From Proteobacteria bacterium UBA6492 (GTDB taxonomy: Bacteria > Pseudomonadota > Gammaproteobacteria > UBA6429 > Thiohalophilaceae), in the NCBI GenBank assembly GCA_002436485.1, contig DJMK01000138.1, positions 1 through 27,279 of the forward strand: a stretch of 27,279 nt of DNA, written 5' to 3'. Made by a program: the position numbers and the translations under genes. Below the pieces are notes generated by a model. That model had not been told where the DNA came from. It made no database searches and saw only the letters and a program-made list of their open reading frames with translations. This document shows positions 1 to 7,197 of this stretch, piece after piece. Numbering within the stretch: the first letter of the stretch is position 1; each line of letters begins with the position of its first letter.

Positions 1-1377
1 TGGGCGCGCTGGTCTCGTCCGTGGACCACGGTCGCCTGGAGCTTTCTGACCCTCGGTATCGCGCTGGGCAGCTGGTGGGCCTATAACCAACTCGGCTGGG
101 GCGGCTGGTGGTTCTGGGACCCGGTTGAAAACGCGTCTTTCATGCCATGGCTGGTCGGTACCGCGCTGATGCATTCACTGGCCGTCGCCGAAAAACGTAG
201 CACCTTCAAGGCATGGACCGTGCTGCTGGCTATTTTTACTTTTTCACTGAGCTTGCTGGGTACCTTCCTGGTGCGTTCCGGCGTACTCACCTCAGTACAT
301 GCCTTTGCCACTGATCCCACGCGCGGTGTCTATATCCTGGTGTTCCTTGCCATCGTGATTGGTGGATCGTTGTTTTTATACGCATGGCGCGCGCCACAGG
401 TACGCAGCAGTGGCACGTTCAAGCTGGTCTCGCGTGAAACGGCCTTGTTGCTCAACAATGTTTTCCTGGTGGTCGTTGCCGCGTTTATTTTGTTAGGTAC
501 CTTGTATCCGTTGATACTGGATGCCATAACCGGTGACAAGATTTCCGTTGGACCGCCCTACTTCGATCTGATCTTCGTGATATTAACTGCGCCGCTGGCA
601 ATCCTGGTTGCCTACGGGGCCAGTGCACGCTGGAAACAGGATGATTTCAAATCACTTACTCAGCGCCTGCGCATTCCGATGATCATCAGCATCGTGTTCG
701 GTATTGCATATATCGTGGTGTTCATGCCCTGGAACAGCATTGCAGCGATCATCGGCATGATCCTGGCTACCTGGGTAATGACCTCAACCATTCAATCCTT
801 TTACCAACGCATCAAGGGTAAACCTTCCGTGGGCCGCGCATTACTCAGTACACCCCGCGGCTTTTATGGCATGCACCTGGCGCACTTCGGTATCGGTGTG
901 TTTATCGTTGGCATCACGTTGACCAGCATTTACAGTACTGAAAAAGATCTGCGCATGACCCCAAACCAGTCACACGAACTGGGTGGTTATACGTTTCGCT
1001 TTGATGGTGTGCGTAGCGTCATGGGACCGAATTACCGTGCGCAACAAGGCACACTGACGGTTACCAAAGATGGTGAACAGGTAGCCGTGTTACACCCGCA
1101 AAAACGTATATACCTGGTGCAACAAAACCCCATGACCGAGGCTGCCATCGATGCCGGCCTGACGCGTGACCTGTTTGTCGCACTGGGTGACCAGCTCAAT
1201 GACCAGGGCGCCTGGACTGTTCGCCTGTATCATAAACCTTTTATACGCTGGATCTGGCTGGGTGCACTGTTAATGGCACTGGGTGGACTGGTCGCGGCAA
1301 CCGATCGTCGTTACCTGTTAACTGCCCGTAAATCAGTAACTGCGAAAAGTAACATGGCACAGGCCGGAGCACACTGA
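1..1377 (+). CDS. ccmF: CcmF, heme lyase subunit of System I (5' end outside window)
   Basis: Membrane heme lyase component that passes heme from holo-CcmE to apocytochrome c in the periplasm. The reading frame is open from base 1, so the gene enters the window truncated; 458 codons remain, and the family is usually about 640-660 residues. The tryptophan-rich WWD motif WGGWWFWDPVENASFMPW lies at visible residues 33-50. It is followed by several hydrophobic helices and by the histidine-bearing segment GMHLAHFGIG, as expected for heme-ligand helices. A periplasmic domain precedes a last membrane helix near the C-terminus (IWLGALLMALGGLV). The TGA stop overlaps the ATG of ccmG, which indicates translational coupling in a ccmFGHI operon. 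Family identity is clear from the motif and from the three downstream ccm genes. Confidence 0.96.
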   Translation, partial: WARWSRPWTTVAWSFLTLGIALGSWWAYNQLGWGGWWFWDPVENASFMPWLVGTALMHSLAVAEKRSTFKAWTVLLAIFTFSLSLLGTFLVRSGVLTSVHAFATDPTRGVYILVFLAIVIGGSLFLYAWRAPQVRSSGTFKLVSRETALLLNNVFLVVVAAFILLGTLYPLILDAITGDKISVGPPYFDLIFVILTAPLAILVAYGASARWKQDDFKSLTQRLRIPMIISIVFGIAYIVVFMPWNSIAAIIGMILATWVMTSTIQSFYQRIKGKPSVGRALLSTPRGFYGMHLAHFGIGVFIVGITLTSIYSTEKDLRMTPNQSHELGGYTFRFDGVRSVMGPNYRAQQGTLTVTKDGEQVAVLHPQKRIYLVQQNPMTEAAIDAGLTRDLFVALGDQLNDQGAWTVRLYHKPFIRWIWLGALLMALGGLVAATDRRYLLTARKSVTAKSNMAQAGAH

Positions 1378-1904
1378 TGGTACGTTATATTATTCCATTG
1401 GTCGTTTTTATTCTGCTGGTGATCCTGTTAAGTGTTGGCCTGCAAAAAGATCCGCGACTGGTTCCGTCTCCACTGATCGGCAAACCTGCACCTGCCTTTG
1501 AACTGCCCGTGCTTGGTTCACCTGACCAAAGCTTCAACCAGCAGCAAATGCTAGGCAAGGTATGGTTGTTTAATGTCTGGGCGTCCTGGTGCGTGGCCTG
1601 CCGCAGCGAACATCCATTAATAAATGATCTGGCCAGTCTGAAGCTGGTTGAGATTATCGGACTCAATTACAAGGACGCGCCTTCTGATGCACAGAAATGG
1701 CTGAACCACCTGGGCAATCCCTACCAAACCAGCGTAATGGATAGCAATGGCCGAGTTGGTATCGACTGGGGTGTATACGGTGTACCGGAGACATTCCTGG
1801 TCGATAAGAAAGGCATTATTCGTTTCAAACAAATTGGTCCGGTCACCCAGGAAGTGTTACAGGACAGCATCATTCCGCTGATTAAACAATTGCAGGCAGA
1901 ATAA
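1377..1904 (+). CDS. ccmG: CcmG/DsbE, thiol:disulfide oxidoreductase for cytochrome c maturation
   Basis: Membrane-anchored periplasmic thioredoxin-fold protein that keeps apocytochrome CXXCH cysteines reduced, working with CcmH. Residues about 4-22 form the N-terminal anchor. The active site WASWCVAC is at about residues 68-75, and the cis-proline loop region reads GVYGVPETFLVD at about residues 135-146; both are standard for CcmG. Length (175 aa) is normal for the family. Its ATG overlaps the ccmF stop and its TAA overlaps the ccmH start, so it sits within the coupled ccm operon. Confidence 0.96.
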   Translation: MVRYIIPLVVFILLVILLSVGLQKDPRLVPSPLIGKPAPAFELPVLGSPDQSFNQQQMLGKVWLFNVWASWCVACRSEHPLINDLASLKLVEIIGLNYKDAPSDAQKWLNHLGNPYQTSVMDSNGRVGIDWGVYGVPETFLVDKKGIIRFKQIGPVTQEVLQDSIIPLIKQLQAE

Positions 1905-2371
1905 TGGCAAGAATACTTTTTTTATTAGCGTTATTCACATTTGTACCCTGCGCGCAAGCAGCGGTTGAAATCAACCAGTTCAGCGATCCCCAGCACGAGG
2001 CCCGCTATAAAAAACTGATCGATGAATTACGTTGCCTGGTTTGCCAGAACCAGAACCTGGCTGATTCCAACGCGGAACTGGCGCAGGACCTGCGCGCCCA
2101 GGTATACAAGATGATCGAGGCTGGCAACAGTGACCAGGAGATTATCGACTTCATGGTGATGCGTTATGGTGACTTCGTACTGTACCGGCCGCCCTTCAAG
2201 CTAAGAACAGCCATGTTATGGGCCGGCCCTTTTCTACTGTTAATCTTCGGGATTGGCTACCTGGTTATTTATCTTCGTCGCCAGACCAGGAAAACCGAAA
2301 CAAAGCTGTCGACAGATGAGCAACAGCAAGCGAATGCATTGCTTGGTATGCAAGAGGACGAAAACAAATAA
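1904..2371 (+). CDS. ccmH: CcmH/CycL, cytochrome c maturation thiol protein
   Basis: Periplasmic, membrane-anchored redox partner of CcmG that presents apocytochrome to the heme lyase. A cleavable signal peptide is visible (residues 1-19, ending CAQA), followed by the diagnostic LRCLVCQNQ motif, whose two cysteines form the LRCXXC redox site. A single membrane helix follows at about residues 103-124, and then a short charged tail. At 155 aa it matches the short CcmH/CycL form in which the TPR part (CcmI) is encoded separately; that gene follows directly with overlapping stop and start codons. Confidence 0.95.
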   Translation: MARILFLLALFTFVPCAQAAVEINQFSDPQHEARYKKLIDELRCLVCQNQNLADSNAELAQDLRAQVYKMIEAGNSDQEIIDFMVMRYGDFVLYRPPFKLRTAMLWAGPFLLLIFGIGYLVIYLRRQTRKTETKLSTDEQQQANALLGMQEDENK

Positions 2372-3609
2372 TGAACGAATCAACCATCCTGTTCTGGGTA
2401 TTAGCCGGCATTCTCATGCTGCTGTCGCTGGCTTTTATATTGCCAGCGTTACTGCGCAAACCGAGTGAAAACAATACGACGGCGCAGGAACAGAACATCC
2501 TGATTGCTAAAGAGCATTTAAAAGAACTACAGGCCGAGTATGAAGCCGGAAAAATCAGCCAGGAAGTTTATCAACAGTCTTATAATGAACTGCAGCGCAC
2601 ACTGCTTGACGATGTCACCGGTGAGTCGGCTGGTTTCTCTGCAGGCCGTTCCAAAGTCATAGCTGCGGTTGTCGCGTTGGTTGTGCCACTTGCCGCGATC
2701 AGTCTCTACATGCAACTGGGGACATCAATCGAAACAATCAAAAGCGCCAGCCAGGCGCCGGCCAGCAATGAACATGATATGCAGTCTTTTGACGTGCTTG
2801 CCGAACGACTGGCCGCCAAACTCAAAACACAACCCGATGATGCCCGGGGATGGGACATGCTGGGTCGCACCTACCTGGTCATGAAAAGATATGATGATGC
2901 GGCACAGGCGTTTGCAAAAGCCGATAAACTTGCACCCGGGGACCCCGAGCTCATGCTGCGCTACGCCGACGCCCTGGTCATGTCACGTGGCGGCAATTTC
3001 CAGGGACAACCTGCCGAACTGATTAACAAAGCGCTGCAACAACAACCAACCAACATCACCGCGCTATGGTTAGCTGGTATGGCGGCTGAACAACAGGGAA
3101 ATTTTGAACTGGCGCTGGCACATTGGCAAAAGATACTGCCTTTCGTCAATAACGAACCGCAAACCCAGGCCCAGGTGCAGACGATGATTAGCCGGGTCAA
3201 GGCCAGGCTGCCGGCACAGTCGATGGCCAGCAACGAGAGTCAGCCTGTCACACCGGCCAGTCGCGCGGCACTCCAGATCAAGGTATCACTGGATTCCAGC
3301 CTCAGTGACAAGGTTGCGCCGGGTGATACCGTGTTTGTTTTTGCCAAGGCACCGAATGGCCCGCCGATGCCACTGGCGGTCGCGCGCCACACGGCAAGCG
3401 AACTGCCGCTGACGGTAACACTGGACGATACCAGTGCCATGATGCCAGCGATGAAACTTTCAAACTTTGAAAAAGTAAACGTGAGTGCGCGGGTATCAAA
3501 AAGTGGCAATGCGATTGCCCAAAGCGGTGATTTTTACGGTGAGGTTAACGAGATCGCCGTGAGCAGCGACGAGCCGATCACGATCGTCGTGAACAAACAA
3601 AAACCCTGA
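2371..3609 (+). CDS. ccmI: CcmI/CycH, TPR apocytochrome chaperone of System I
   Basis: Inner-membrane protein that binds the C-terminus of apocytochromes and delivers them to CcmF/CcmH. Two membrane helices are visible at about residues 5-27 and 87-107, with a charged coiled-coil-like cytoplasmic loop between them. TPR-type helices start near residue 120 (for example LGRTYLVMKRYDDAAQAF) and run to about residue 285. A beta-rich C-terminal domain follows (about residues 310-412, beginning LQIKVSLDSSL), as in long CcmI proteins. The start overlaps the ccmH stop. It is the last plus-strand gene before convergent minus-strand genes. I see no clear terminator in the 20 bp that separate it from the next gene end. 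Confidence 0.93.
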   Translation: MNESTILFWVLAGILMLLSLAFILPALLRKPSENNTTAQEQNILIAKEHLKELQAEYEAGKISQEVYQQSYNELQRTLLDDVTGESAGFSAGRSKVIAAVVALVVPLAAISLYMQLGTSIETIKSASQAPASNEHDMQSFDVLAERLAAKLKTQPDDARGWDMLGRTYLVMKRYDDAAQAFAKADKLAPGDPELMLRYADALVMSRGGNFQGQPAELINKALQQQPTNITALWLAGMAAEQQGNFELALAHWQKILPFVNNEPQTQAQVQTMISRVKARLPAQSMASNESQPVTPASRAALQIKVSLDSSLSDKVAPGDTVFVFAKAPNGPPMPLAVARHTASELPLTVTLDDTSAMMPAMKLSNFEKVNVSARVSKSGNAIAQSGDFYGEVNEIAVSSDEPITIVVNKQKP

Positions 3610-3629
3610 TCAACAGGAACGCATTACAA

Positions 3630-3971
3630 TCACTTCGCGATTCGACGTCCGTATTGCAACAGCGAATCGTAATTCGGACAGAAATGCATATCGTTAACGT
3701 AACGCCTGTCTCGCAAACAGGCATCACATTGCCTGAGATTTTTACAACCCTGGCAGCGCTGAATGTGGCGTTCGATATCTAACGTGGGTACATGCTTGAC
3801 ATAAGCATCCAGGCTGGCACCCAGGTGCTCAAGCATTTTATTTAGCCGCAGACTCTTGACCCAGGCCTTCCTGCTTTCCGCGCAGCGTTTTTGAAGTGAG
3901 CGTGCTTTAACGTGGTAGAACAATGCGACAAGAACAACCAGACTCAACAACATGAATGCGATATATAACAT
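3630..3971 (-). CDS. small membrane-anchored cysteine-rich protein, DUF6455-like
   Basis: A 113-residue protein with an N-terminal membrane helix (about residues 3-20), a basic stretch, and a C-terminal cysteine module CQGCKNLRQCDACL followed by FCPN. The CXXC...CXXC...FCPN layout resembles the DUF6455 family as I remember it; its function is unknown. The motif lacks the CXXCH histidine, so it is not a heme c site; a metal or Fe-S cluster or disulfides are possible. The start is supported by GGAGG eight bases upstream of the ATG. It is separated from the upstream TPR gene by 124 bp that contain no obvious gene, so it may have its own promoter. It converges on ccmI. Confidence 0.7.
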   Translation of the reverse strand: MLYIAFMLLSLVVLVALFYHVKARSLQKRCAESRKAWVKSLRLNKMLEHLGASLDAYVKHVPTLDIERHIQRCQGCKNLRQCDACLRDRRYVNDMHFCPNYDSLLQYGRRIAK

Positions 3972-4095
3972 ATATGTATCCTCCAGCTATCGTTGGAACA
4001 ATATTAGTTGTTACGAGTAATAATAGTCGGTGGTCCTGGCTTGTTCCGTGAGATTGTCACATAGAGAACACAATTATTTTTGTTGTTTCACCAGA

Positions 4096-4608
4096 TTATT
4101 TTATTTGAGCATTATGCTTGGATTCCCATTCCCAGAGCGCGGCCCTGGCTTTTGGCAGATACTGGTTATCCGCTTCGGCCAGGTGAATAAAGGTGCGCAT
4201 GGCGCCGCGTGCAGCCTCGACATCCTGTAACTGTTCATACGATATGGCCAGACCGTAGTAAGCATTGGCCTGTTGAGGACGCAAGTCAATTGCTGTCATA
4301 AAGAAATTGGCAGCGGCAGCCGTTCGCTCAAGCCCCAACAGCGCAAAGCCCATATTGACATGCGCTTCAGGCAAGCGAGGTGCCAGCTTCAGGACCGCAT
4401 GATAGGACACTGCCGCTTCTTCGTAGCGCCGCGCATGCAACATAACAATGCCGCGCTTGAAATGCAGATCGATCTCCTGTGCACGTGAATCCTGTGTCCT
4501 GGTATAGCCGAGGTCATCAGGCAAGAATGCAATCCCGGTACCAATAACTGCGATCACCAGCAAGGTGAGCAGGATGACAGTCACCTGCTTAGCCTTTAAC
4601 GATTTCAC
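4096..4608 (-). CDS. membrane-anchored TPR protein, last gene of the System II set
   Basis: A 170-residue protein with one N-terminal membrane helix (about residues 9-29) and a soluble, probably periplasmic, TPR domain (about residues 45-150; repeats begin AQEIDLHFKRGIVMLHARRYEEA and continue with PEAHVNMGFALLGLE and ANAYYGLAISYEQ). Its start overlaps the ccsA stop by four bases, so the two are translationally coupled. By analogy with CcmI/NrfG TPR proteins it may capture apocytochrome for the ResB-CcsA synthase next door; this role is inferred from position and fold only. Confidence 0.8.
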   Translation of the reverse strand: MKSLKAKQVTVILLTLLVIAVIGTGIAFLPDDLGYTRTQDSRAQEIDLHFKRGIVMLHARRYEEAAVSYHAVLKLAPRLPEAHVNMGFALLGLERTAAAANFFMTAIDLRPQQANAYYGLAISYEQLQDVEAARGAMRTFIHLAEADNQYLPKARAALWEWESKHNAQIK

Positions 4609-5411
4609 ATGACCCCCTTGTGTGGCGCCAGGCTAATGAAAGGAACACCAAAAAATGTCAGGAAGGCAAGCACAAACACACCGTTAATCATTGACCAGTA
4701 GACCCAACGCGGCAACGTAAACGTCAGGCGTAGATGCAGAACAATTGCAAGTACCAGCCAGGTGATAAACGACCAGGTCTCTAGTGGGTCCCATGCCCAG
4801 TATCGCCCCCATGCATCATGTGCCCAAACGGCACCGGCCAGTAACATTACGCTATCGGCGATAAAGGCAAGACTCAAATAACGCCAGATAGTATTTTCTG
4901 CGGTTTCCGGTATGCGCAAATGTGCCGGCATCAATCGCATAAAATACATCTGCAACAGGCAGGTCAGTGAAAGCGCGACCGCAACCAGGCAGGTTCCGAG
5001 AAATATCTTGCCTGCCGCCACATGTATCCACAACCAGTTATTTTCAAACGTCGCCGGTAACGGAACCGGCGTAGTAGACGTTGCCAGGCTCCAGATACCC
5101 AGTATGGACAGAATAAATGACAGGGCAGCGGCAGCCGGCTGTACGGATTTATTCAGATAACAGGCAATACTGAAAATTAGTCCAAGGCTGAACAGGTTAC
5201 TGATCAAGACTTCATAAAGGGTCATGAACGGCCCCTGCCCTAACGTTACCCAGCGAACAATGATGGTCAATAGAAACATTATCCATGCCAGGTTGATCAG
5301 CAGACTGTTAAAACGCCGAAAGCCGGTAAACCATGCAGCAACGGCGCTGGCGATGTAACAGGCTACACCGGCAATATGAAATATCTGCTCAAACTCGGAT
5401 GCTATCGCCAT
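4605..5411 (-). CDS. ccsA: CcsA/ResC-type heme-handling membrane protein (System II)
   Basis: Polytopic membrane protein of 268 aa carrying the WWD heme-binding signature WGRYWAWDPLETWSFITW at about residues 206-223, with conserved histidines just before it (WAHDAWG), just after it (LHLR) and upstream (WIHVAAG). This is the CcmC/CcmF/CcsA superfamily; the lone short protein directly after a ResB-like gene points to CcsA/ResC. The pair exports heme and ligates it to CXXCH motifs. It lies five bases after resB, overlaps the TPR gene, and is directly downstream of an 11-heme cytochrome, its likely client. CcmC is the alternative, but CcmC would be expected inside a ccmABCDE block, which is not seen here. 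Confidence 0.88.
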   Translation of the reverse strand: MAIASEFEQIFHIAGVACYIASAVAAWFTGFRRFNSLLINLAWIMFLLTIIVRWVTLGQGPFMTLYEVLISNLFSLGLIFSIACYLNKSVQPAAAALSFILSILGIWSLATSTTPVPLPATFENNWLWIHVAAGKIFLGTCLVAVALSLTCLLQMYFMRLMPAHLRIPETAENTIWRYLSLAFIADSVMLLAGAVWAHDAWGRYWAWDPLETWSFITWLVLAIVLHLRLTFTLPRWVYWSMINGVFVLAFLTFFGVPFISLAPHKGVM

Positions 5412-5416
5412 ACGCG

Positions 5417-6424
5417 TTATACGTCCTTAGCCTGCCAGTGCTGGTGGCCTTTCTCGCCTGCCCAGAACCGTGCTTGAAAATGCATGCCGAGCGCAAAAAT
5501 AGCACACAGTGCAGCGGTAAACAGCCAGGGCAGTAGCGGATTGTAATCGACCTGGTAGCCCATCCATAACACGACCCCTTCAAAACGCAAGGTGCCTGTT
5601 TGCATGTTCAGCGCCTGGCCATGCGCCAGCTCGACTGACTGTTCATCGCCCTTGATATGCAAGTAGGCAGGGACCGCACTGCGTAGTGTCCAGCTGGCAT
5701 CCTGCTTTACCGGTGAATCAAGTTTAAGTGTAAGTTGTACGATCTCACCTCGCGGGGTACGCCAACGCATTTCCTGTTTCCAGTCTTTTGCTGGAAAAGA
5801 CGGAAAATGCACAAAGCCCTGCATGGTTTGCTTGGTACGCGCATCCTGCCAGGCAAGGCGCGCGGCATAACCTTTATTGGGCGTAGTGGCGAAACGATAA
5901 TTAGCCGCCTGGTAGGTCTGCTTATCACCGATTTGTATTAATTGTTCGTTAGTGACAGCCATACCAGGTAGTTGGAGAATACTACGGGTTGTGCCTCGAC
6001 GCAGTTCAGAATGGTAATCCACTTCAATCGGACCCTGTATAAAATCAACCTGTTGTAATGCTGACTGATACCATTCACCCTGTGTTACTGGGTGCACCGT
6101 GGCATCCTTGAAATGCTGCCCTTCCGCAATTTCCACGCGTCCCTCAAAACGCAGCAGCAATCCCGTACCTGCCAGCACCACAACCAGTAATAAACAGACA
6201 TGAAAAATCATCAACCATGGTTGGTAGCGAAACCGCACATTGCTGATCAAGGCTGCCAGCAAATTGATAGCCAGTAGCGACAGCGGATATACGATCAACT
6301 CCGCCAGGCGATTCGGCTGTTCGTAGGTAAATAAAATCGTGCCCAGCAGTGAGAGCATGCCGATCAGCGTCAAGCGCAACGAGGCCAGTCTGCGCAACAA
6401 GGTTGTTATGGCGGATTTGTACAT
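5417..6424 (-). CDS. resB: ResB/Ccs1-like cytochrome c synthase subunit (System II)
   Basis: A 335-residue protein. It has N-terminal membrane helices (about residues 12-31, 40-62 and 70-90), a large periplasmic domain of about 190 residues, and a final helix that follows the phrase WMGYQVDYNPLLPWLF near residue 290. This topology (three helices, periplasmic domain, C-terminal helix after a 'G-x-Q-V-x-x-x-P' stretch) is that of ResB/Ccs1, which binds apocytochrome and works with CcsA. The start has GAGGAA just upstream and lies 19 bases inside the 3' end of the 11-heme cytochrome gene, suggesting coupling to its client. Sequence divergence within the family is large, so the call leans on topology and on the adjacent ccsA. 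Confidence 0.85.
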   Translation of the reverse strand: MYKSAITTLLRRLASLRLTLIGMLSLLGTILFTYEQPNRLAELIVYPLSLLAINLLAALISNVRFRYQPWLMIFHVCLLLVVVLAGTGLLLRFEGRVEIAEGQHFKDATVHPVTQGEWYQSALQQVDFIQGPIEVDYHSELRRGTTRSILQLPGMAVTNEQLIQIGDKQTYQAANYRFATTPNKGYAARLAWQDARTKQTMQGFVHFPSFPAKDWKQEMRWRTPRGEIVQLTLKLDSPVKQDASWTLRSAVPAYLHIKGDEQSVELAHGQALNMQTGTLRFEGVVLWMGYQVDYNPLLPWLFTAALCAIFALGMHFQARFWAGEKGHQHWQAKDV

Positions 6425-7194
6425 ACGTTCCTCATCCAGTCACGGCCAGTACCGCCCTGGTTGCTGGTGGAACCACAATTCGTTTCTATCCAGTTACCAC
6501 TGGTGGCAAAGGTGATCACCTTGAGCTTGGCATTCAGGTAATAAGGCCCCTGGTTGTAGACATCATTATCCTGTGTGATTGAAATTTCTGTTGAACCGAT
6601 CAGCCCGGCCTCGGCACCAACATCGTTCAGGTTTACCAGCAGCGCCTTGTTTTTCCAGCCATGTGGTACCGCAACGTGACACCAGCTGCAACGCATGCTT
6701 TCAATCCTGTCAGCATGGAAAGCATGCAGGTTATTATCATCAACACTGCTAAAACCACTGGCATTACCATTACCATTACGATCTGCATAGGTCCGAAAGT
6801 CATGGCACTTGAAACACAGGCCGTTGTTCGGATCCGTTGCAGGTACATCACGTGTACCACCGCCCGTGGCGGCATTCCATTGCCCTTTCAGTATAAAGTT
6901 ATTTTCCGAACCATGCGGACCCCAGGGTCGCGTGCCGCTCGGTACCACGCTGTTCGGCGCGGTATTGGAACCATGACAATCCGAACAGTACATTGTTTGA
7001 CTGCCCACCGCGTTGTTCCAGGGTGCAATGAATGCCGCGGTAGACATGTTGCCACGTTCCACGGTGGTGCGACCGGTCGAATCAATCACCGGGTGCCAGG
7101 ATCGGTGGTTACCACCGGGTTCGCCACGATCAACCAGCGGTGGCTGAAACTCCATGGCCTGGTTGGTGTATTGTTGTAAGTTGTTGGTACCACT
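6406..7194 (-). pseudogene. C-terminal part (3 hemes) of the interrupted 11-heme cytochrome
   Basis: This stretch continues the frame of the gene ending at 7195: after the TGA there are 13 sense codons, then an internal ATG at 7155, then 248 more residues to a TAA at 6406. It carries three heme c motifs (CSDCH, CFKCH, CSWCH) and a C-terminal pair of cysteines (NCGST...VCTNPP) that could form a disulfide. It has no signal peptide of its own, so translated alone from 7155 it would not reach the periplasm and its hemes could not be attached. It is therefore best read as the tail of the upstream cytochrome, cut off by a nonsense codon, a sequencing error, or a recoded TGA. The last 19 bases overlap resB. 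Confidence 0.85.
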
Positions 7195-7197
7195 TCA
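7195..7197 (-). other. in-frame TGA interrupting the 11-heme cytochrome
   Basis: On the minus strand the codons read GGC GGT GGA ACG TGA AGT GGT ACC AAC AAC. The 39 bases between this TGA and the next ATG keep the same frame, and the residues on both sides (Gly/Thr/Ser/Asn-rich) read as one loop between heme motifs. A single-base change from CGA (Arg) or GGA (Gly) would explain it. I see no clear stem-loop of selenocysteine type directly downstream. Confidence 0.85.

Noticed and set aside
3610..3629. Terminator between ccmI and the converging small gene
   Set aside because: No convincing stem with a T-run is visible in the gap.
4030..4488. Small plus-strand open frames opposite the TPR gene
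   Set aside because: They lie antisense to a well-supported TPR coding region and show no signal, motif or ribosome site.
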